Assembly: GCA_964389525.1 (NCBI GenBank)
Contig: CAYMEX010000016.1
Coordinates: 7,739 to 71,738 of the forward strand
DNA from: JAFLTL01 sp964389525
Lineage (GTDB): Bacteria; Bacteroidota; Bacteroidia; Bacteroidales; Muribaculaceae
Reading direction: 5' to 3'
Length of the DNA: 64,000 nucleotides
Shown here: positions 33,873-43,267 of the stretch, piece after piece
Position numbering within the stretch: position 1 is the stretch's first letter
How the letters are laid out: the number at the start of each line of letters is the position of its first letter
The notes under the pieces: model-generated
What the model was told of the DNA's origin: nothing
Databases searched by the model: none
Seen by the model: the letters and a program-made list of their open reading frames with translations, nothing else
Position numbers and translations under genes: made by a program

Positions 33873-36800
33873 ATGATACCAGAAAATACTAAATTATCGC
33901 TCTTGCTTTTTTTACTTTTGCCATTTATATCTGTAGCCGGGTTGAAAACAGCTAAACACAAAACTGTGAAGGTGGAGTTTGAAGTTGTCTTTTCACTCTC
34001 AGAGCGGATGGTAGATCCCTTTATTATAGAAGTCTATAATGTAACAGATTCTACAAAGATCACTCTTGACACAGATTTATGGAGAGACGGTCAAGGGAGA
34101 CTGATGCTTGAAACGGGCAAAGTTTACAAAGCTACCGTGTGCCCAACTTCATTTGAACTTAGATCTGAAGCCGGATTTATGGCCGATCCTGAGTATGAAC
34201 CGGCTTTTATAGACATTGATCTTCGCGAAGTTACTAAAAACGTGAAACTCGATCAGGTGCGCATACGCCGGAAAATGCATAAACAGCTCGGCGAAGTCAA
34301 CGTGACCTCTTCAAGGATTCTGTTTTATCACAAAGGGGACACGCTTGTCTACAACGCGTCGGAGTTTGTGTTGGCCGAAGGATCGATGATCGATGCGCTT
34401 ATCAAGCAGCTGCCCGGTGTCACGCTCAAAGACAACGGGGAGATAACAGTCAACGGGCGCAAAGTCGACGATCTGCTTCTCAACGGCAAGGATCTGTTTA
34501 ACGGCAACCGGCAGCTGATGCTTGAAAACATCGGCGCATACACTGTGAAAGATATTGCGGTGTATGAGAAGAACACCGCACGAAATGAGATACTTGGCCG
34601 GGAAATGGACAAAAAAAGGTTCTCAATGGATGTGAGACTTAAACGGAAGTACCTGATAGGCTGGATGGTAAATGCCGAGGCCGGATATGGCACCGACAAC
34701 CGCTATCTCGGCAAGTTGTTCGCTCGATGGTTTTCAGAAAATGTAGACTTTGCATTACGCGGAGGACTGAACAATATGTCGTCGTATTACAATACCGATT
34801 CATGGACTCCCGATCAGATTCAGCCCGGATTACGCACTACAAAATTAGGCGGCATAACGTATAGAGTCGAAGGGCATGCCAACAAGTGGCTTATAAGCGG
34901 AAATGCAGATATAATCCACACAACCGATGACGTACATCGAACGACCACAACCGAAAATTTCCTCCCCGGCGGAAACAATTACCTGTATTCGTTCAACAGT
35001 TCACATACAAAGCAACTTCAGTTGAATACCGATCATCATATAAGATTGGGATTTAACCGAAAAGCGGTAGTGACTATTGCACCGCGACTGATATATCATA
35101 AAAACAAATCGGAAGGATCGGATGTGTCGGCTCTGTTCAGAGATGAGGTGCAGGGAGTCACGGCCGATCGGCTGCATAATATCTACCGCGGCTATACCGG
35201 GCTTGCCGATACGCTTATCTACCGCAACATAAGCCAGAATGTCGTAGACGGACACATCACGAGTCTCAATGTCCCTGTCATGACATCGGTAAATGTAGGG
35301 TCGGGAGTGTTGAACCTCAACATCTCCGGAAGCTATGACGAGAAAAAGGACAATGCCTTTCAGCTTTATATTGTAAATCATGCGACCGATGCCAAGCCGT
35401 CGACACAAGACTTCCAGCAGCGCGATCTGGCTCCCGACAATACCCGGAAACTCAAGGGAGAAGCATCATATTACTGGGATATCGACTGGCATCGTTCGCG
35501 AGTGATATTCTCATATACCTACGAGAACACACGCACAACCAACAGGTCGAATGTGTCAAGCGCGGCCGACTGGGATCTGTCGGGCGACGCCGATGCCGTG
35601 ACGATCGCCGATGTGCGGGCGCTTCCCGGTTTCGCACCGGTATTTTCACCCGACATGAGCCACAACAGCCGGCTGACCAACAACGCACACGGCGTTTCGG
35701 CCAGTTTCTCGCACGTGTCGCCAATAAAGATCTCTGAGAAGTATGGTATAAATTTCAATGCCAAGCCGCTTGATCTGCAGTTCTCAGACCGCGATTACCG
35801 ATATGTGGGTGCCGATATACCTACCCGGCTGAAACGGTCGTCGGTGCTTCCCGGAGCCAACGGAGGCATACAGCTTATGGGACAAGACGGTACGTATGGT
35901 TACCTCGGATATATTCTTGAGAGCAAGGATGCTCCTATGCAGAGCATGGTGACTCTGCCGCATATCGACCCGATGAACGCATACATAGGCAACCCTGATC
36001 TGAAGCGCAGCCTCACACAGATGGTGATGTTCAGCATCAACAAGCCGATGAAAGGTCAGAAATACCATAGCGTGAGCGTGAACGCACGGTTTATGCAGAA
36101 TGCCGTCACACAGGGATATGTATTCAATACTGTGACAGGTGTGAAATACTTTCATCCGTTCAACGTCGACGGCAACTGGGAGGGAAACGCGCAGTATGAG
36201 TTCTTTATGCCATTTGGTGCCGGAGGCAGCTTTGACATAAAGACTACCACGACAGGAAACTTTGTCAACAGCGTGGATCTGATAGGCACATCGGCCGCTA
36301 CTGCCGACAATCTGACATTTGATCCCGACGAACAGAAACGTCGATATGTGAAAAACATGTCGGTGGAGGAGAAACTGAGCCTCAGCTACAAATTCGGCCA
36401 GAACCGCATATCGGCTCTCGGCGAGATAAGACTCAACGACTATCGCAGCAAAGATCAGGGCTTTTCCAACTTCACCTCATGGACCGGGCGCTACGGTGCG
36501 TCTGGCGTATTTGCGCTTCCGGCAGGATTCGGCATATCAACCGACCTCAACGTCTACACGCGTCGCGGCTTCACCGACTCGCGGTTGAACACGTCGGATG
36601 TGGTATGGAACGCGCGTCTCACAAAATCGATAATGGGCGGATCGATGATTTTTGCCGTTGATGCCTACGATATGCTCCGGCAGCTCAGCAACATCACCTA
36701 CACGGTCAACGCCCAGGCGCGCACCGAGGTCGTGACGAATGTCGTGCCCGCCTACGTGCTGTTTCATGTGCAGTACAACTTCAACCGCTCCCCCAGATAA
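33873..36800 (+). CDS. Outer membrane beta-barrel protein, TonB-receptor-like
   Basis: A 975-residue exported protein with signal peptide (LSLLLFLLLPFISVAG). It has an N-terminal beta-sandwich of about 100 residues, a plug-like domain from about 175 (LPGVTLKDNGEITVNGRKVDDLLLNGKD), and a long C-terminal barrel rich in alternating aromatic strands ending YVLFHVQYNFNRSPR. It belongs to the Bacteroidota outer membrane beta-barrel group related to TonB-dependent receptors, without a SusD partner here. The ligand is unknown. The first several hundred bases are clearly more AT-rich than the surroundings. A TAGATTTG -7 box lies at 33839-33846; the rest of the 268-bp upstream spacer shows only AT-rich runs. 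Confidence 0.87.
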   Translation: MIPENTKLSLLLFLLLPFISVAGLKTAKHKTVKVEFEVVFSLSERMVDPFIIEVYNVTDSTKITLDTDLWRDGQGRLMLETGKVYKATVCPTSFELRSEAGFMADPEYEPAFIDIDLREVTKNVKLDQVRIRRKMHKQLGEVNVTSSRILFYHKGDTLVYNASEFVLAEGSMIDALIKQLPGVTLKDNGEITVNGRKVDDLLLNGKDLFNGNRQLMLENIGAYTVKDIAVYEKNTARNEILGREMDKKRFSMDVRLKRKYLIGWMVNAEAGYGTDNRYLGKLFARWFSENVDFALRGGLNNMSSYYNTDSWTPDQIQPGLRTTKLGGITYRVEGHANKWLISGNADIIHTTDDVHRTTTTENFLPGGNNYLYSFNSSHTKQLQLNTDHHIRLGFNRKAVVTIAPRLIYHKNKSEGSDVSALFRDEVQGVTADRLHNIYRGYTGLADTLIYRNISQNVVDGHITSLNVPVMTSVNVGSGVLNLNISGSYDEKKDNAFQLYIVNHATDAKPSTQDFQQRDLAPDNTRKLKGEASYYWDIDWHRSRVIFSYTYENTRTTNRSNVSSAADWDLSGDADAVTIADVRALPGFAPVFSPDMSHNSRLTNNAHGVSASFSHVSPIKISEKYGINFNAKPLDLQFSDRDYRYVGADIPTRLKRSSVLPGANGGIQLMGQDGTYGYLGYILESKDAPMQSMVTLPHIDPMNAYIGNPDLKRSLTQMVMFSINKPMKGQKYHSVSVNARFMQNAVTQGYVFNTVTGVKYFHPFNVDGNWEGNAQYEFFMPFGAGGSFDIKTTTTGNFVNSVDLIGTSAATADNLTFDPDEQKRRYVKNMSVEEKLSLSYKFGQNRISALGEIRLNDYRSKDQGFSNFTSWTGRYGASGVFALPAGFGISTDLNVYTRRGFTDSRLNTSDVVWNARLTKSIMGGSMIFAVDAYDMLRQLSNITYTVNAQARTEVVTNVVPAYVLFHVQYNFNRSPR

Positions 36801-36908
36801 CAGATTCGATTGCAGACGTACTGTGCCAATTGCGGCAGATGCGACAGCCCCGACTTCTTCAGCATCTGTTTGGACTCGGGCAAACTGCTTGTCGTTATGC
36901 AGATTATA

Positions 36909-37000
36909 TCATACCGGAGGTATGACATTTCGTTAACCGGGTTCGCTTGCGAGCCCGGATAACGACCACCAATTCCTCATTCAGCCTCGGAGAGGCTGAA
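36909..37000. repeat. Cluster of three REP-like hairpins
   Basis: Three adjacent palindromes fill the space between convergent genes. TCATACC-GGA-GGTATGA lies at 36909-36925. A long CGTTA/TAACG plus CCGGGTTCG/CGAGCCCGG hairpin with a tetraloop-sized end lies at 36931-36964. TTCAGCCTC-GGA-GAGGCTGAA lies at 36980-37000. The first and third share a GGA loop, which suggests one sequence family. They may also act as terminators, although no T tract follows. Confidence 0.65.
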
Positions 37001-37012
37001 CTTCGTTTCAAA

Positions 37013-37738
37013 TCAGAACGACACCTGATTGGCCAAAGTGACCGTCAGCGTGGGATTCAATGGCCTGAGTGCCTCGCAGAGAGTTATATAGTTGGTATTC
37101 TCCTTCACCAGCACGATAAGATTGAGATGCGACACGCTGTTCTCGTAGTCATATTCCACGTATAGATTCGACAGATGCACATTGTTCTGTGCCAGCACCT
37201 TGCGATAAGGCTCCATATCCACCACGATCGCGCCGAGTTTAAGCCTGATAATACGCGACTCCGACCCCAGCGACACACGCTTCTCAATACGTTCGAGCTG
37301 CACAAGTATAAAGAGTATCAGCAACGTGGCGATTATCGACACGGCATACATACCCACACCCACGGCCAGACCGATAGTTGCCACCATCCATATGCCGGCG
37401 GCCGTCGTCAGTCCGCGTACCGATCCTTTCATCTGTATGATCGCGCCGGCGCCGAGAAAACCTATACCCGAAAGTACCTGCGCCGCGATACGCCCCGGAT
37501 CGCCGTTCTCGGTGTGTCCCATATATTCCTGAGGCACATAGATCGACAATATCATCGCCAGCGTCGCGCCCATCGATATGAGAGCAAACGTCCTGATGCC
37601 TGCCGACTGTCCCTTGCGCTTGCGTTCCAGCCCGACGACAGAGCCGAGCACAAGGCTGAGTATCAGCTTGAAAACTGCCGAAAACAATGTGACTTTCACA
37701 TCTGTCAGTTCCATTAATAGATTGTCGATTGCATCCAT
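37013..37738 (-). CDS. MgtC/SapB-family membrane protein
   Basis: A 241-residue inner membrane protein. N-terminal helices carry LVLGSVVGLERKRKGQSAGIRTFALISMGA, the MgtC/SapB signature, followed by four or five further helices to about 150 and a cytoplasmic C-terminal ACT-like domain. MgtC proteins affect membrane potential and Mg2+-limited growth, while many SapB relatives are uncharacterised; the function here is not known. On the minus strand a TATATTTG -7 box lies at 37774-37767, about 30 bp upstream. The gene diverges from ilvD. Confidence 0.88.
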   Translation of the reverse strand: MDAIDNLLMELTDVKVTLFSAVFKLILSLVLGSVVGLERKRKGQSAGIRTFALISMGATLAMILSIYVPQEYMGHTENGDPGRIAAQVLSGIGFLGAGAIIQMKGSVRGLTTAAGIWMVATIGLAVGVGMYAVSIIATLLILFILVQLERIEKRVSLGSESRIIRLKLGAIVVDMEPYRKVLAQNNVHLSNLYVEYDYENSVSHLNLIVLVKENTNYITLCEALRPLNPTLTVTLANQVSF

Positions 37739-37851
37739 ATTTCTTTCAGTTTGTCGTATTGGTTCTCAAATATAACACATTCGCTGCATGTTTCAGTTTT
37801 TATATGAATTTTGCACGATTTTTGCACAAAGCCCATTTTGTTGTGCATTTA

Positions 37852-37883
37852 TTTGTATTTAATGTCGCATAACGATAAATTTG
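37852..37883 (+). promoter_or_regulatory. Housekeeping promoter of the ilv operon
   Basis: TTTG (37852-37855), 20 bp, then TAAATTTG (37876-37883): a full Bacteroidota promoter. The expected start near 37890 leaves a leader of about 70 nt. An inverted repeat TGCACAA/TTGTGCA around 37823-37847 overlaps the upstream edge and could be an operator. TTTGCGCAAA at 37880-37889 is a small palindrome at the start site. Confidence 0.82.
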
Positions 37884-37960
37884 CGCAAAATCAAGGTTAA
37901 ATACTCCGATTTTTCAACGCAACAAGTTTCCTATAGGACAAAACATATATATTAGAAGCT

Positions 37961-39790
37961 ATGGTATTCCCATTACGAAGCCAGTCAAGCACAAATGGAC
38001 GCCGCATGGCGGGCGCAAGAGCCCTGTGGCGTGCCAACGGCATGAAAGAGGAGCAGATAGGCCGCCCTATCATTGCGATTGTAAACTCTTTCACACAGTT
38101 TGTGCCCGGACATGTGCATCTACATGAAGCCGGACAACTCGTCAAAAAAGAGATTGAGAAACTCGGATGTTTTGCCGCCGAGTTCAACACAATAGCCATC
38201 GACGACGGCATAGCCATGGGGCACGACGGCATGCTTTATTCGCTCCCCTCGCGCGACCTCATAGCCGACAGCGTCGAGTATATGGTCAACGCCCATAAGG
38301 CCGACGCGATGGTGTGCATCTCAAATTGCGACAAGATCACTCCGGGAATGCTCATGGCGGCCATGCGCCTCAACATCCCAGCCATTTTCGTCTCGGGTGG
38401 ACCGATGGAGGCCGGACGGCTCGGAGAACGCGCACTCGACCTGATAGACGTGATGGTCGACGCCGCCGACCCAACCGTCAGCGACGACGCCGTTGCACTC
38501 CTTGAGAAAAAAGGATGCCCCACATGCGGCTCATGCTCCGGCATGTTCACCGCCAACTCCATGAACTCGCTCAACGAGGCGATAGGACTTGCTCTGCCGG
38601 GCAACGGGACGGTAGTGGCCACACACGTCAATCGCACGGGTCTGTTGCGTAAGGCCGCACGCCAGATCGTCGAGAACACCTACGCATACTACCGCGACGG
38701 CGACACATCGGTGCTTCCGCGCTCCATAGCCACGCGCGAGGCCATGCTCAACGCCATGACACTCGACATAGCCATGGGCGGCTCGACCAATACCGTGCTT
38801 CACCTTCTGGCGATAGCCAACGAGGCGGGAGCCGACTTCTCGATCGAAGACATAGACATGCTTTCGCGACGCACACCCGTGCTCTGCAAAGTAGCGCCCA
38901 ACTCATCATATCACATGCAGGACGTCAATCGTGCCGGAGGCATACTCTCGATCATGTCGTGCCTGTGCAAAGGCGGCCTCATAGACACTACCGTCAACCG
39001 TGTCGACCGACTGACGCTCGGCGAGGCGATCGACCGCTGGGCTGTCGACGGCAAGGGCTTCGGCGACGAGGCCGACGAGCTCTGGAAAAGCGCGCCGGGC
39101 GAGAAGCCGTCGACCGAAATGGGCTCGCAGATGTCATATTACTCCACGCTCGACACCGACCGCACGGCCGGCTGCATACGCGACATTGACCACGCCTATG
39201 TCAACGACGGCGGACTCGCAGTGCTCCACGGCAACATAGCCAGAAACGGATGCGTGGTCAAGACTGCCGGAGTCGACGAGTCGCTTTTCCATTTCGAGGG
39301 TCCGGCCAAGGTCTTCGAGTCGCAGGACGAGGCCGTCGAAGCCATACTCGGCGACCGCATCAAGGCCGGCGACGTTGTGGTCATCATACACGAAGGCCCT
39401 AAAGGCGGACCGGGAATGCAGGAGATGCTCTACCCCACCAGCTACATCAAGTCAAAGCATCTCGGCAAGGCGTGCGCGCTCATCACCGACGGACGCTTCT
39501 CGGGAGGCACGTCGGGACTGTCGATCGGCCACATCTCCCCTGAGGCGGCTGCCGGCGGCGAAGTCGGACTGCTTCGCGACGGCGACATCATCACCATCGA
39601 CATACCGTCGCGCACAATCTCGGTAAACGTCAGCGACAGCGAGCTGGCCGCCCGCCGTGCCGAAGAAGAGGCACGCGGCAAAGCAGCCTTCACACCGCGT
39701 CGGCGCGACCGACAGATCAGCAAAGCCCTCAGAGCATATGCCGCAATGGTCACTTCGGCCGACAAAGGCGGCGTAAGAGGCGATATTTGA
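37961..39790 (+). CDS. ilvD: Dihydroxy-acid dehydratase
   Basis: A 609-residue Fe-S enzyme that dehydrates 2,3-dihydroxy acids to the 2-oxo acids leading to valine, isoleucine and leucine. Cluster-binding cysteines lie in CISNCDKITPGML and GCPTCGSCSGMFTANSMN. The substrate site is in LPGNGT and DIAMGGSTNTVLH, and the C-terminal EGPKGGPGMQEMLYPTS and DGRFSGGTSG are typical. The length fits (about 610). It is the first gene of ilvD-ilvB-ilvN-ilvC, 23 bp before ilvB. Confidence 0.97.
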   Translation: MVFPLRSQSSTNGRRMAGARALWRANGMKEEQIGRPIIAIVNSFTQFVPGHVHLHEAGQLVKKEIEKLGCFAAEFNTIAIDDGIAMGHDGMLYSLPSRDLIADSVEYMVNAHKADAMVCISNCDKITPGMLMAAMRLNIPAIFVSGGPMEAGRLGERALDLIDVMVDAADPTVSDDAVALLEKKGCPTCGSCSGMFTANSMNSLNEAIGLALPGNGTVVATHVNRTGLLRKAARQIVENTYAYYRDGDTSVLPRSIATREAMLNAMTLDIAMGGSTNTVLHLLAIANEAGADFSIEDIDMLSRRTPVLCKVAPNSSYHMQDVNRAGGILSIMSCLCKGGLIDTTVNRVDRLTLGEAIDRWAVDGKGFGDEADELWKSAPGEKPSTEMGSQMSYYSTLDTDRTAGCIRDIDHAYVNDGGLAVLHGNIARNGCVVKTAGVDESLFHFEGPAKVFESQDEAVEAILGDRIKAGDVVVIIHEGPKGGPGMQEMLYPTSYIKSKHLGKACALITDGRFSGGTSGLSIGHISPEAAAGGEVGLLRDGDIITIDIPSRTISVNVSDSELAARRAEEEARGKAAFTPRRRDRQISKALRAYAAMVTSADKGGVRGDI

Positions 39791-39813
39791 ATTCATTACA
39801 ACCCATATACTAT

Positions 39814-41547
39814 ATGGCAAAAAAGATAATTACCGGCAGTCAGGCTTTACTCAGAAGCCTGATGTGTGAAAAAGTCGATCTTGTGTTCGGATATCCCGGC
39901 GGTTCGATAATGCCGGTCTACGACGATCTCTACGACTACCGCGGCAAAATCACCCACATACTCACCCGACACGAGCAGGGAGCGATACATGCCGCACAAG
40001 GCTATGCCAGAGCCACCGGACGCCCGGGAGTGGTCATAGCCACATCGGGACCGGGTGCCACCAACCTCATAACAGGCATAGCCGACGCCAAGATGGATTC
40101 GACACCGCTTGTCGTCATCACCGGGCAGGTCACGACCGCAAATCTCGGCTCCGACACATTTCAGGAGACCGACATGATCGACATAACCAACCCGATATCT
40201 AAGTGGGCAATACAGGTGCGATCGGCCGAGGAGATTCCATGGGCGGTGGCACGCGCTTTCCACATCGCTTCGACAGGACGTCCGGGCCCTGTCATCATCG
40301 ACATACCCAAAGACGCGCAGACCGGCACCATGCACTGGCAGGAATACGAAAAGTGCGACTTCATAAGGTCTTATGAGCCCGTCCCCGATCTCGACGACGA
40401 CAAAATACAGCTTGCATGCGATATCATCGACGCCGCCGAACAGCCCCTTATGATAATCGGTCAGGGAGTGATTATCTCCAATGCCGAGCAGGAGGTTGTC
40501 GAGCTGATCGAAAAAGCCGACATACCGGTTGCGTCGACGTTGCTCGGACTCTCATCCGTACCGACCTCCCATCCGCTCAACAAAGGCATGGTGGGCATGC
40601 ACGGCAACCTGAGCGTCAACGTCTGCACAAACCGCGCCGATGTCATCATAGCCGTAGGCATGAGATTCGACGACCGCGCCACAGCCAATCTGCAGACCTA
40701 CGCCCGTCAGGCACAGATTATCCACATTGATATCGACGCCTCAGAGATCGGAAAGCTCATCCATCCGGTCGTACCAATACATGCCGATGCAAAACAGGCT
40801 CTACGCGCCATAATAGACCGCATCAGCCCCGCCAGACACACACGCTGGATCGAGTCATTCGCGCAGATCGATCAGGCCGAGCAGGAGATGGTCATAAACA
40901 ACCAGCTTTACCGCGCCCCCGGCTCGACGATATCGATGGGCGAAGTAGTGCGGAAGATATCCGACGCCACAGGCAACGACGCCATAATGGTCACCGACGT
41001 AGGCCAGAACCAGATGTTCGGCGCACGTTACTTCCGTTTCTCGTCGCCACGAAGCTGCATCACTTCGGGCGGACTCGGCACGATGGGATTCGGCGTACCG
41101 GCAGCAATCGGTGCCAAACTCGCCGTACCCGACCGTCAGGTCGTGGTGTTTGTCGGCGACGGAGGTTTCCAGATGACGATGCAGGAACTCGGCACGATCA
41201 TGGAGAACAACATCCCCGTCAAGATCATAATACTCAACAACGACTTCCTCGGCAACGTTAGGCAGTGGCAGGAGCTGTTCTTCAACAACCGCTTCTCCTA
41301 TACCCCGATGCTCAACCCCGATTTCATCAAGATAGCCTCGGCCTACGGCATCGAAGGCGAGAGCGTGGCCGAGCGATCGGAACTCGATGACGCAATCGCG
41401 CGTATGCTCGCTCACGACGGTCCGTACCTGCTCAACGTCAACATCGATCCGGCCGACAAGATATTCCCGATGATACCCATCGGCGGTTCCATCGACAAGA
41501 TGCTGCTCGCACCCAACTGTCTGTATGAAATACCTGTATTCCGTTGA
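39814..41547 (+). CDS. ilvB: Acetolactate synthase, large (catalytic) subunit
   Basis: A 577-residue thiamine-diphosphate enzyme. The N-terminal Pyr domain has FGYPGGSIMPVYDDL and the catalytic glutamate in RHEQGAIHAAQGYARATG. The FAD-binding middle domain follows. The C-terminal PP domain has GDGGFQMTMQELGTIMENN with the Mg-ThDP residues GDG...NN. It condenses pyruvate to acetolactate or with 2-oxobutyrate. The start at MAKKIITG (39814) is chosen; the longer frame overlaps ilvD without homology. Confidence 0.97.
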   Translation: MAKKIITGSQALLRSLMCEKVDLVFGYPGGSIMPVYDDLYDYRGKITHILTRHEQGAIHAAQGYARATGRPGVVIATSGPGATNLITGIADAKMDSTPLVVITGQVTTANLGSDTFQETDMIDITNPISKWAIQVRSAEEIPWAVARAFHIASTGRPGPVIIDIPKDAQTGTMHWQEYEKCDFIRSYEPVPDLDDDKIQLACDIIDAAEQPLMIIGQGVIISNAEQEVVELIEKADIPVASTLLGLSSVPTSHPLNKGMVGMHGNLSVNVCTNRADVIIAVGMRFDDRATANLQTYARQAQIIHIDIDASEIGKLIHPVVPIHADAKQALRAIIDRISPARHTRWIESFAQIDQAEQEMVINNQLYRAPGSTISMGEVVRKISDATGNDAIMVTDVGQNQMFGARYFRFSSPRSCITSGGLGTMGFGVPAAIGAKLAVPDRQVVVFVGDGGFQMTMQELGTIMENNIPVKIIILNNDFLGNVRQWQELFFNNRFSYTPMLNPDFIKIASAYGIEGESVAERSELDDAIARMLAHDGPYLLNVNIDPADKIFPMIPIGGSIDKMLLAPNCLYEIPVFR

Positions 41548-41557
41548 ATCTGAATTT

Positions 41558-42103
41558 ATGGAAAAACAACTTTTCACCATCACAGTCTTCTCAGAGAATA
41601 CAGTCGGAATTCTCAGCCTCATAGCCGTTGTCTACACACGCCGCAACATCAACATCGAGAGCATAGGCGCAAGCCGCACATCGATACCCGGAGTGATGAA
41701 GACCACCGTCACATGCTACGCCGACCGCGCCATCATGGAGAAGATCGTGGCGCAGATCGAAAAAGAGATCTACGTCATCAAGGCATACCTCTACACCGAC
41801 GAGGATATCATCTGGCAGGAAGTGGCACTGTACAAAGTCGCCACGTCATGCCTGCTCAACGAGGAGTTTCTCGAGAAAATCATACGCCGCCACAACGCGC
41901 GTATTCTCGACATCACCGAAGACTACACCGTCATCGAGAAATCGGGCCACGGCGACGAGACCGAAGCCCTCTTCGACGAACTCAAAGACTACGGCATACG
42001 CCAGTTCGTACGCTCCGGACCGGTGTGTGTGACCAAAGACCCCGTCGAGCATGTCACAGAATATCTGGCACATCGCGATGCCTTCAAAAAAGAAAATAAA
42101 TAA
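41558..42103 (+). CDS. ilvN: Acetolactate synthase, small (regulatory) subunit
   Basis: A 181-residue regulatory subunit. The N-terminal ACT domain (QLFTITVFSENTVGILSLIAVVYTRRNINIESI) binds valine for feedback control, and a C-terminal ALS_ss domain follows to the end. It begins 10 bp after ilvB at MEKQLF; a longer frame from 41525 overlaps ilvB and is less likely. It forms the holoenzyme with IlvB. Confidence 0.95.
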   Translation: MEKQLFTITVFSENTVGILSLIAVVYTRRNINIESIGASRTSIPGVMKTTVTCYADRAIMEKIVAQIEKEIYVIKAYLYTDEDIIWQEVALYKVATSCLLNEEFLEKIIRRHNARILDITEDYTVIEKSGHGDETEALFDELKDYGIRQFVRSGPVCVTKDPVEHVTEYLAHRDAFKKENK

Positions 42104-42123
42104 TTAACGAAATACCATTCACT

Positions 42124-43167
42124 ATGGCAAAACTGAATTTTGGCGGCGTGGAGGAGACGGTTGTCACCCGCGACGAATTTACACTCGAGAAAGCCCACGA
42201 AGTACTCAAAGACGAGACCATCGCCGTCATCGGCTATGGCGTACAGGGCCCCGGACAGAGCCTCAACCTCCGCGACAACGGATTCAACGTCATCGTCGGA
42301 CAGCGTCCCGGCAAGACCTACGATAAAGCCGTATCCGACGGCTGGAAGCCCGGAGAGACACTCTTCGGCATCGAGGAGGCATGCGAGAAGGCTACCATCA
42401 TCATGTGTCTGCTCTCCGACGCGGCTGTCATCTCGGTGTGGCCCCGCATCAAGCCCTATCTCACTGCGGGTAAGGCTCTCTACTTCTCACACGGTTTCGG
42501 CATCACGTGGAATGACCGCACCGGCGTGGTTCCTCCCGCCGACGTCGACGTTATCATGGTAGCCCCCAAGGGATCGGGCACTTCGCTCCGCACCATGTTC
42601 CTCGAAAACCGCGGCCTCAACTCATCGTTCGCCATCTATCAGGACTACACCGGCCGTGCGCTCGACCGCACGCTTGCAATCGGCATAGGCATCGGCTCAG
42701 GCTACCTCTTCGAGACGACATTCCAGCGCGAGGCAGTCAGCGACCTCACCGGCGAGCGCGGCTCGCTCATGGGAGCGATCCAGGGTCTGCTTCTCGCCCA
42801 GTACGAGGTGCTTCGTGAAAACGGACACACCCCCTCCGAGGCCTTCAACGAGACGGTCGAGGAACTCACACAGTCGCTCATGCCGCTGTTCGCACAGAAC
42901 GGCATGGACTGGATGTACGCCAACTGCTCCACCACCGCACAGCGTGGCGCACTCGACTGGATGGGCCCGTTCCACGACGCCATCAAGCCCGTTGTTCTGA
43001 AACTCTACCAGAGTGTGAAAGAGGGCACCGAGGCACAGAAGTCGATCGACGCCAACTCACGTCCCGACTATCGCGACCGCCTCGAGGAGGAGCTCAAGGC
43101 TCTGCGCGAAAGCGAGATGTGGCAGACTGCCGTGACAGTGCGCAAGCTCCGTCCCGAAAACAACTGA
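42124..43167 (+). CDS. ilvC: Ketol-acid reductoisomerase
   Basis: A 347-residue KARI of the Bacteroidota type. The Rossmann loop is VIGYGVQGPGQSLNLRDNG with the cofactor-specificity region QRPGKTYDKA. The metal and substrate residues lie in the C-terminal knot (MLENRGLNSSF region, ESVEELTQSLMPLF-like TVEELTQSLM). It rearranges and reduces acetolactate and acetohydroxybutyrate. The loop carries QRPGK; cofactor preference (NADPH or NADH) was not deduced. It is the last gene of the ilv run, followed by a strong terminator. Confidence 0.96.
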   Translation: MAKLNFGGVEETVVTRDEFTLEKAHEVLKDETIAVIGYGVQGPGQSLNLRDNGFNVIVGQRPGKTYDKAVSDGWKPGETLFGIEEACEKATIIMCLLSDAAVISVWPRIKPYLTAGKALYFSHGFGITWNDRTGVVPPADVDVIMVAPKGSGTSLRTMFLENRGLNSSFAIYQDYTGRALDRTLAIGIGIGSGYLFETTFQREAVSDLTGERGSLMGAIQGLLLAQYEVLRENGHTPSEAFNETVEELTQSLMPLFAQNGMDWMYANCSTTAQRGALDWMGPFHDAIKPVVLKLYQSVKEGTEAQKSIDANSRPDYRDRLEEELKALRESEMWQTAVTVRKLRPENN

Positions 43168-43198
43168 ACACTATTCAACCAATTTCATATATCCCTGC

Positions 43199-43240
43199 GG
43201 GAGAGTGGCGTCGTGTGATGCCGCTCTCCCCTCTTTTTTT
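43199..43240 (+). terminator. Rho-independent terminator of the ilv operon
   Basis: GGGAGAGTGGC-N10-GCCGCTCTCCC is an 11-bp stem with one wobble, followed by CTCTTTTTTT. It lies 32 bp after the ilvC stop. Confidence 0.93.
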
Positions 43241-43242
43241 GC

Positions 43243-43250
43243 TAACTTTG
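43243..43250 (+). promoter_or_regulatory. -7 box of tcdA abutting the ilv terminator
   Basis: TAACTTTG matches TAnnTTTG and begins 2 bp after the ilv terminator T tract, 18 bp before the tcdA ATG. The position of a -33 box would fall inside the terminator stem and no TTTG is present there. The leader would be about 11 nt. Confidence 0.6.
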
Positions 43251-43267
43251 CGTCAAAACAGCAATTA

